This document shows positions 14,570 to 18,990 of a stretch of 18,990 bases of DNA, piece by piece. Origin of the DNA: Pseudomonadota bacterium (GTDB lineage Bacteria; Pseudomonadota; Alphaproteobacteria; Acetobacterales; Acetobacteraceae); assembly GCA_021780935.1 (NCBI GenBank), contig JAJXXT010000043.1:1-18990 (forward strand), given 5' to 3'. The position numbers and the translations under genes were made by a program. The notes under the pieces are model-generated. The model was given only the letters and a program-made list of their open reading frames with translations. It had not been told where the DNA came from and searched no databases. The first letter of the stretch is position 1. The number at the start of each line of letters is the position of its first letter.

Positions 14570-15073
14570 ATGGCCTGGGTCTGCCTGCCGGTTGGCAAGA
14601 TCAAACATCTTGTGCCCGCCGCGCTCTCGGCGCTGATCGCCGCGCACCCGATTCCGGCCGGCGTCGAGTGCCACTGCACCGGCACGAGCCTCGCCTGGGT
14701 TCCAGATGCCCCGGCGGCGTCCGGACCGCACACCCGCCTGCCAGGCGCTCCGCAGGCGTCCGCGGCCGACCCCGGCGTGCCGCACGTCGCCGCGAACTGG
14801 GACACGGGCAATTGGGGGTATCACGGGCCGGACTCAACGCCGCCAGCGCTGTTCCTGCCCATTGGCGGCATTCCGGGTGGCGGCAGCGGCGGCCCGAGCG
14901 GCAACCCGCTGCCGCCGTCCAATCCGCGATTGCCGCCGCCGAACTCCAACGTGCCGCCGGGCGAGGGGAATACACCCCCGTCCAGCGTCCCGGAACCGCC
15001 GAGCGCCGCGCTGCTCGCCGTGGCCGCCGGGGCGCTCCTAGGGCTGCGCCGGCGCCACCGGCGCCGGGCCTGA
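14570..15073 (+). CDS. Small Pro/Gly-rich PEP-CTERM protein
   Basis: A 167-residue protein that I recognise only by its C-terminal sorting signal: VPEPPS, a hydrophobic helix (AALLAVAAGALLGL) and a very basic tail (RRRHRRRA). The N-terminus (residues 1-31) looks like a weak signal peptide with a hydrophobic LVPAALSALIAA core. The middle has no globular domain but is Pro, Gly, Ser and Asn rich (about residues 95-140), a flexible stalk. The sequence CHCTG near residue 34 could bind something or form a disulfide. ATG 14570 follows a G-rich ribosome binding site. Such a stalk-like PEP-CTERM protein probably sits on the cell surface or in extracellular matrix. Its end is 7 bp from the convergent lipoprotein gene. 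Confidence 0.7.
   Translation: MAWVCLPVGKIKHLVPAALSALIAAHPIPAGVECHCTGTSLAWVPDAPAASGPHTRLPGAPQASAADPGVPHVAANWDTGNWGYHGPDSTPPALFLPIGGIPGGGSGGPSGNPLPPSNPRLPPPNSNVPPGEGNTPPSSVPEPPSAALLAVAAGALLGLRRRHRRRA
15049..15067. terminator. Hairpin in the convergent junction
   Basis: CCGGCGCC-ACC-GGCGCCGG forms an 8-bp stem with a 3-nt loop inside the codons for the basic tail of the PEP-CTERM protein, just before its stop. It could help terminate either transcript, but it may simply reflect arginine codon use. Confidence 0.25.
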
Positions 15074-15080
15074 CCCCTTC

Positions 15081-15737
15081 CTAACCCTGGGTCTGCTGCA
15101 GCCGCGCCAGCAGCGTCGGCGTTGCCTCGCCGGTCGGCGGGATGCCGCTGGCCTGCTGGAAGCGGGTGATCGCCGAGATGGTCTGGGGCCCGGCGATGCC
15201 GTCCGCCGGTGGGGCGAGGTAATGCAGGCGGATCAGCTGCTCCTGCACGCTCTGCACCAGCGCCGAGTTGCCGGGCGAGACCGAGGTTGTCTGCGCGTGC
15301 GGCGCGAAGCCCTGGACGTTGTTGCCGCGCGAATACATGCACTGCGCATACGCCTGGTCGAACTGATTCTGGGTTGCCTGCTGCTGCTGGTTGGAGACAT
15401 ATGCGCCTCCCGCCGTGCCGAGCACCGCGCCGCTCAGCGCGCCGATCGCCGCCCCGGTTCCGGCGTTGCCGCCGATCGCACCCGCTGCCGCCCCCAGGGC
15501 CGCACCACCGACCACGCCTGCGCCGGCGCCGATCGCCGTGGTCTCATTTGCCTTCTGCGCCTGGCCGGCGACCTGCGCCTGGGCGAATTGCTGGCAATAG
15601 CCCTGGTCGGCCTGGAAGTCCTGGAAGCTCTTGCCGGGTCCCGGCATGGCGGTGACCCGCGCGGTCGTGGGCGTTTGGGCGCATCCGGCCAAGCCCAGCA
15701 GGAGGGCCGCCACGATCGCCGCGTGTTTGCGCTGCAT
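15081..15737 (-). CDS. Glycine-zipper lipoprotein with peptidoglycan-binding domain
   Basis: A 218-residue envelope lipoprotein. The signal peptide ends in the lipobox LAGC, with C19 as the lipidated residue. Residues about 68-115 form a glycine zipper (repeated GxxxG in GAGAGVVGGAALGAAAGAIG and beyond), which can pack as membrane helices. A Gln-rich linker (NQQQQATQNQF) and a conserved YAQCMYSRGN follow. The C-terminal 60 residues form a PG_binding_1 domain (VQEQLIRLHYLAPPADGIAG, then TISAITRFQQASGI), which anchors to the cell wall. The start has a strong GGAGGTGA ribosome binding site. It resembles outer-membrane 17-kDa-antigen/SlyB-like proteins with an added peptidoglycan domain. It is probably transcribed alone from the promoter at 15768-15795. 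Confidence 0.88.
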   Translation of the reverse strand: MQRKHAAIVAALLLGLAGCAQTPTTARVTAMPGPGKSFQDFQADQGYCQQFAQAQVAGQAQKANETTAIGAGAGVVGGAALGAAAGAIGGNAGTGAAIGALSGAVLGTAGGAYVSNQQQQATQNQFDQAYAQCMYSRGNNVQGFAPHAQTTSVSPGNSALVQSVQEQLIRLHYLAPPADGIAGPQTISAITRFQQASGIPPTGEATPTLLARLQQTQG

Positions 15738-15767
15738 CGCATCACCTCCGCGTTGTTTTGCCCCCGT

Positions 15768-15795
15768 ATTCTAACGGTGCGCCTGCCGCGCGCAA
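15768..15795 (-). promoter_or_regulatory. Possible sigma-70 promoter of the lipoprotein gene
   Basis: On the - strand, TTGCGC (15795-15790) is followed after 16 bp by TAGAAT (15773-15768). The -10 is good (5 of 6) and the -35 weak. It would give a leader of about 25 nt, consistent with the start at 15737. Confidence 0.4.
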
Positions 15796-15854
15796 GCAGA
15801 CCGCGTGTCGGCCGGTGCGGCCATCCTGGCCCGGCGCGCGGCTGGCGTTCGAGC

Positions 15855-16754
15855 CTATGACCCCAGCGTGGCCGCAATCTCCTGCTGCAGCCAGGCGGAG
15901 AGCCGCGCGATCAGTGGGTTGGACTGGTTGCTGCGGGGGTAGACGAGGAAATGCGCGGCATAATGCAGGTCGACGGAGCGGCCGGCCAGCGGCGGGACCA
16001 ACTTGCCCTCGGCGATCTCGCGCTCGGCGAGGCGGGTGGATTCGAGCGCGATGCCGAGGCTGTCCACCGCCGCGCCGATGGCGAGGAAACTGCGATCGAA
16101 GCGCAGCCCGTGCAGCGCCGGCGCGCGCAGCCGGTTGGCCACGAACCAGTCCGACCAGCGCAGCACCTTGTTGTCGCTGTGGATCAGCGTCCGGCTCAGC
16201 ATGTCGGCGGGGGTCGCGATCGTCGCCGCCAGCGCCGGGGCGCAAAGCGGCATCACGGTCTCGTCGCCGAGCGAGATACGTACCAGGCCCGAGGCCTCGC
16301 GCGCCGTCGTCGCGGTGGCGTAGACGATATCGGCATCGAAGGTACCGTCGCTGAAGCGGGCATAGTCGGTGCCGGCGGCGATCCGCACCTCGGCGCCGGC
16401 ATTGGCGGCAAGGAAGCGCGGTAGGCGTGGCGCCAGCCATTGGGTGGCAAAGCTCGGGGCGACGTGCAGCCGCAGCAGGCGCGGCGCGCGGTTGGAGACG
16501 GTTTCCATGCCGTGATGCAGGATGTCGAAGGCGTCGGCGACATGGCGCATCAGTGTCTGGCCCTCGGCGGTCAGTGCGATCATGCGCGCCTGGCGCTGGA
16601 ACAGTCGCACCCCCAGCAGGTCCTCGAGCTTGCGAATGGCGTGGCTGACCGCGCTCGGGGTCAGCGCCAATTCCTCGGCGGCGACGCGGAAGGAAAGGGA
16701 GCGGCCGGCGGCCTCGAACGCACGCAGCAGTGACAGCGGAATCGGGCTGGCCAT
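15855..16754 (-). CDS. LysR family transcriptional regulator (GcvA-like)
   Basis: A 299-residue LysR-type regulator. The winged HTH covers about residues 5-62 (LSLLRAFEAAGRSLSF, then LTPSAVSHAIRKLEDLLGVR and LFQR). The effector-binding domain covers about 90-295, with the GcvA-subgroup features APSFATQWLAPRLPRF and ADIVYA. The start at 16754 (MASPIPLSLL) is chosen by family alignment; the frame is open far upstream but would run through the divergent SDR gene. A 29-bp perfect palindrome begins 1 bp before the start codon, so autoregulation is likely and normal ribosome binding site placement is unusual. It is divergent from the SDR-transketolase genes and probably controls them; the inducer is unknown. 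Confidence 0.9.
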   Translation of the reverse strand: MASPIPLSLLRAFEAAGRSLSFRVAAEELALTPSAVSHAIRKLEDLLGVRLFQRQARMIALTAEGQTLMRHVADAFDILHHGMETVSNRAPRLLRLHVAPSFATQWLAPRLPRFLAANAGAEVRIAAGTDYARFSDGTFDADIVYATATTAREASGLVRISLGDETVMPLCAPALAATIATPADMLSRTLIHSDNKVLRWSDWFVANRLRAPALHGLRFDRSFLAIGAAVDSLGIALESTRLAEREIAEGKLVPPLAGRSVDLHYAAHFLVYPRSNQSNPLIARLSAWLQQEIAATLGS

Positions 16755-16755
16755 C

Positions 16756-16784
16756 CGAATAGGTGAACCTGATTCACCTATTCG
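16756..16784. promoter_or_regulatory. 29-bp perfect inverted repeat at the lysR start
   Basis: Arms CGAATAGGTGAA (16756-16767) and TTCACCTATTCG (16773-16784) are perfect 12-bp complements around a 5-bp spacer CCTGA. It lies in the lysR-SDR divergent gap, 1 bp from the lysR ATG and 67 bp from the SDR ATG. It is the best candidate operator for the pair; as RNA it would form a 12-bp hairpin directly before the lysR start codon. Confidence 0.7.
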
Positions 16785-16851
16785 TGCAAATTTCGCGTTT
16801 GCCCGGCGATGCGCCGGCATGCGTTCTCCTGCCGCGCGCATGGAGGAAACA

Positions 16852-17601
16852 ATGTTGCTCAAGGGCAGAACCGCGGTGATTTCGGGGGCAGCGAGCCCCA
16901 GGGGCATCGGCCTGGCGACGGCACGGCTGTTTGCCGAGCATGGCGCGCGCGTGGCGATCCTGGACCTCGACCAGGCGGCGAGCGACGCCGCTGCCGCCGC
17001 GCTCGGCGCCGGCCATGTCGGCATCGCCTGCGACGTCACCGACCGCGCTGCCTGCGCCGCCGCTGCCGGGCGGGCCATCGCCGCGTTCGGCCACGTCGAC
17101 ATCCTGATCAACAACGCCGGCATCACCGAGCCGCTGCGCTTTCTCGACATCGAGCCGCGCAACTGGGAGCGGGTGATGGGCGTCAACCTCACCGGCGTCT
17201 TCAACCTCAGCCAGGCGCTGCTGCCGCATATGCGCGAGCGGCGCAGCGGCTCGATCGGCTGCATGTCCTCGGTTTCGGCGCAGCGCGGCGGCGGCATCTT
17301 CGGCGGGCCGCACTACTCCGCGGCGAAGGCGGGCGTGCTCGGTCTCGCCAAGGCGATGGCGCGCGAGTTCGGCCCCTCCGGCATCCGCGTCAACTGCGTG
17401 ACGCCGGGCCTGATCCAGACCGACATCACCGGCGGCAAGCTCACCGACGAGATGCGCACGGACATCCTCAAGGGCATCCCGCTCAATCGCCTCGGCACCG
17501 CCGAGGACGTGGCGCGGATCTTCCTTTTCCTCGCCTCCGATCTTTCCGCCTACGTCACCGGCGCGGTGATCGACGTCAACGGCGGCATGCTGATCCATTG
17601 A
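16852..17601 (+). CDS. Short-chain dehydrogenase/reductase (FabG-like)
   Basis: A 249-residue classical SDR using NAD(P)H to interconvert an alcohol and a ketone. The cofactor site is VISGAASPRGIGLA (residues about 13-26), and the following strand ends in LDLD, where the acid suggests NAD preference. NNAG is present. The catalytic set is S142, Y155 and K159 (HYSAAKAG), with PGLIQTDI after it. The start ATG 16852 is chosen because GGAGG lies 5 nt upstream; an in-frame ATG at 16840 is possible. It is 25 bp before the transketolase genes and divergent from lysR. This context suggests oxidation of a sugar alcohol or sugar feeding a transketolase step, not fatty acid synthesis; the substrate is unknown. 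Confidence 0.92.
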   Translation: MLLKGRTAVISGAASPRGIGLATARLFAEHGARVAILDLDQAASDAAAAALGAGHVGIACDVTDRAACAAAAGRAIAAFGHVDILINNAGITEPLRFLDIEPRNWERVMGVNLTGVFNLSQALLPHMRERRSGSIGCMSSVSAQRGGGIFGGPHYSAAKAGVLGLAKAMAREFGPSGIRVNCVTPGLIQTDITGGKLTDEMRTDILKGIPLNRLGTAEDVARIFLFLASDLSAYVTGAVIDVNGGMLIH

Positions 17602-17626
17602 CCCGAGAACAGCGGTACAACCCGTC

Positions 17627-18517
17627 ATGAGCGCAAGCGCATCCCCCGACGCCGCGGCGAGCGGCTTTCCCTATGCCGGCGCGAACATCTCGCTGGCGGA
17701 ACGTGCGTACCGTATCCGCCGCCACGCGCTCAGGATGGGCGAGGTGCAGGGCCAGGGCTATATCGCCCAGGCGCTCGGTATCGCCGATGTGCTGGCGGTC
17801 GCTTATTTCCATGCCCTGCGCTATCGCCCGCACGAGGTCCACTGGGAAGGGCGGGATCGGTTCCTGCTCTCGATCGGTCATTACGCCATCGCTCTCTATG
17901 CGGCGATGATCGAGGCCGGCATCCTGCCCGAGAGCGAGATCGAGACCTATGGCGGCGACGAAAGCCGCCTGCCGATGTCGGGCATGGCGGCCTATACGCC
18001 GGGAATGGAGATCACCGGCGGCTCGCTCGGGCATGGCGTGGGCATCGCCGTCGGCATGGCGCTCGGATTGAAGCGCAAGAAATCCGACGCCCGCGTCTAC
18101 ACACTGTTTTCCGATGGTGAGCTCAACGAGGGCTCGATCTGGGAAGGCGTCATGGGCGCCGCGCACTGGCAGCTCGACAACCTGATCGGAATCGTCGACG
18201 TCAACGACCAGCAGGCCGATGGCCCGTCCTCGGCGATGTCCTCGCGCGAGCCACTGCACGAGCGTTTCCGCGCTTTCGGCTGGCATACCCAGCGCGTCGA
18301 TGGCAACGACATCGAGGCCGTCACTGCCGCCTTCGATGCGGCGCGGGCGGTGCGCGTCGCCGGCCCGCGCATCGTCATCTGCGACACCAGGATGGCGAAG
18401 GGCGTGCCATTCCTCGAAACCCGTGAACGCAACCACTTCCTGCGCGTCGAGGCAGACGAATGGCAGCAGGCGATCGCCGTGCTCGACGCCGGTTTCAGCA
18501 CCAGGTCCCCCCGATGA
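17627..18517 (+). CDS. Transketolase, N-terminal (ThDP-binding) subunit
   Basis: A 296-residue protein matching the first third of full transketolase, the thiamine diphosphate pyrophosphate-binding domain. Features are LSIGHYAIALYAAM (the conserved His region), GGSLGHGVGIAVGMALG and the ThDP/Mg site SDGELNEGSIWEG (residues 162-174). NDQQADG supplies the metal-ligand Asn. Together with the next gene it makes a split, two-subunit transketolase that moves two-carbon ketol units between sugar phosphates. Comparable split enzymes are known in apulose (AptAB) and sulfoquinovose (SqwGH) pathways as well as in unassigned operons. There is no strong ribosome binding site before ATG 17627. Its stop overlaps the start of the second subunit (ATGA). 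Confidence 0.92.
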   Translation: MSASASPDAAASGFPYAGANISLAERAYRIRRHALRMGEVQGQGYIAQALGIADVLAVAYFHALRYRPHEVHWEGRDRFLLSIGHYAIALYAAMIEAGILPESEIETYGGDESRLPMSGMAAYTPGMEITGGSLGHGVGIAVGMALGLKRKKSDARVYTLFSDGELNEGSIWEGVMGAAHWQLDNLIGIVDVNDQQADGPSSAMSSREPLHERFRAFGWHTQRVDGNDIEAVTAAFDAARAVRVAGPRIVICDTRMAKGVPFLETRERNHFLRVEADEWQQAIAVLDAGFSTRSPR

Positions 18518-18990
18518 GCACGACAGCTTCCGCCGCTGCGCCGAAGAAGCGGCTGACCACCTCGGCGATGATCGCCTCGATCGCCGCCCCCGGGCAGCGC
18601 ACCGCCGCTGCCCCGTTCGGCAACGCACTGGTTGAGCTCGCGGCACAGCGCCCGGAGATCATCGGCCTGACCGCGGACCTTTCGAAATACACCGACCTCC
18701 ACGTGTTCGCGAAAGCCTATCCCGAGCGTTTCTACCAGATGGGCATGGCCGAGCAGCTGCTGATGGCCGCCGCCGCGGGCTTCGCGCGCGAGGGCGCGCT
18801 GCCGTTCGTGACCACCTATGCGGTATTCGCCTCGCGCCGCGCCTACGACTTCATCTGCATGGCGATCGCCGAGGAGAGGCTCGACGTCAAGATCGTCTGC
18901 GCGCTGCCCGGCCTCACGTCCGGCTACGGGCCGAGCCATCAGGCGACGGAGGACATCGCGATCTTCCGCGCGATGCCAGGCCTCACCATC
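18514..18990 (+). CDS. Transketolase, C-terminal (pyrimidine-binding) subunit, 5' part
   Basis: The first 159 codons of the second transketolase subunit; the gene is cut by the window end. FGNALVELAAQRPEIIGLTADLS begins the Pyr domain. FYQMGMAEQLLMAAAAGFA carries the conserved glutamate (E80) that activates the ThDP aminopyrimidine. FVTTYAVFASRRAYDFI and YGPSHQATEDIAIFRAMPG follow, all typical of split transketolase/1-deoxyxylulose synthase-like C-terminal subunits. ATG 18514 overlaps the stop of the N-terminal subunit, so equal synthesis by translational coupling is expected. The full family length is about 310-340 residues, so roughly half is missing here. Confidence 0.9.
   Translation, partial: MSTTASAAAPKKRLTTSAMIASIAAPGQRTAAAPFGNALVELAAQRPEIIGLTADLSKYTDLHVFAKAYPERFYQMGMAEQLLMAAAAGFAREGALPFVTTYAVFASRRAYDFICMAIAEERLDVKIVCALPGLTSGYGPSHQATEDIAIFRAMPGLTI

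Noticed and set aside
16522..16851. Upstream extension of the SDR gene
   Set aside because: It would overlap lysR on the opposite strand; the SDR Rossmann fold begins right after ATG 16852, which has a good ribosome binding site.
16755..17297. Upstream extension of lysR (open frame to 17297)
   Set aside because: It would run antisense through the SDR gene and through the palindrome; LysR proteins start as at 16754.
1..18990. CRISPR array, tRNA, rRNA, prophage or toxin-antitoxin pair
   Set aside because: No regularly spaced direct repeats, cloverleaf-like segments or phage/toxin families were seen in either strand.

Overview
The window is a GC-rich (about 70% by eye) stretch of a bacterial chromosome or large plasmid. 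Gene style suggests an alphaproteobacterium, possibly Rhodospirillales/Acetobacteraceae: NnrS/NnrU-type denitrification genes, an Rrf2 regulator with the alphaproteobacterial NsrR cysteine layout, and TCTAGAGCAA-type intergenic palindromes. The taxon is inferred, not proven. About 18 protein genes are supported, with no tRNA, rRNA, CRISPR array or transposase.

Positions 1-10927 (+ strand) form one tightly packed respiratory nitrate reduction operon: narK (3' part of a nitrate/nitrite transporter), narG, narH, narJ, narI, a cytoplasmic parvulin-type prolyl isomerase, a 105-aa protein I do not recognise, nnrS (NO-related haem-copper membrane protein) and moeA (molybdenum cofactor insertion). 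Several junctions are stop/start overlaps. The operon carries the enzyme, its dedicated chaperones, its cofactor maturation step and a reactive-nitrogen tolerance gene together.

Positions 10944-12940 hold the nitrosative-stress module. A di-iron RIC/YtfE/ScdA-type repair protein (- strand) is divergent from an NsrR-like Rrf2 repressor, which overlaps nnrU. The 156-bp divergent gap contains two near-identical GGTAT-N5-ATACC palindromes that bracket a good promoter for the RIC gene, a convincing operator arrangement.

Positions 12936-14569 contain a pair of palindromic repeats (the first supplies the stop codon of nnrU), a PEP-CTERM exported protein on the - strand, and a relatively AT-rich intergenic region with further palindromes. 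Positions 14570-15737 hold a second, proline/glycine-rich PEP-CTERM protein, convergent with a glycine-zipper lipoprotein that has a peptidoglycan-binding domain. No exosortase gene is present in the window.

Positions 15855-18990 are a carbon-metabolism locus. A LysR regulator (- strand) is divergent from an SDR dehydrogenase and a two-gene split transketolase whose second subunit runs off the window end. A perfect 12-bp inverted repeat (29 bp overall) sits directly at the lysR start codon and is the likely control site of the divergent pair. The substrate of this pathway cannot be read from the window.
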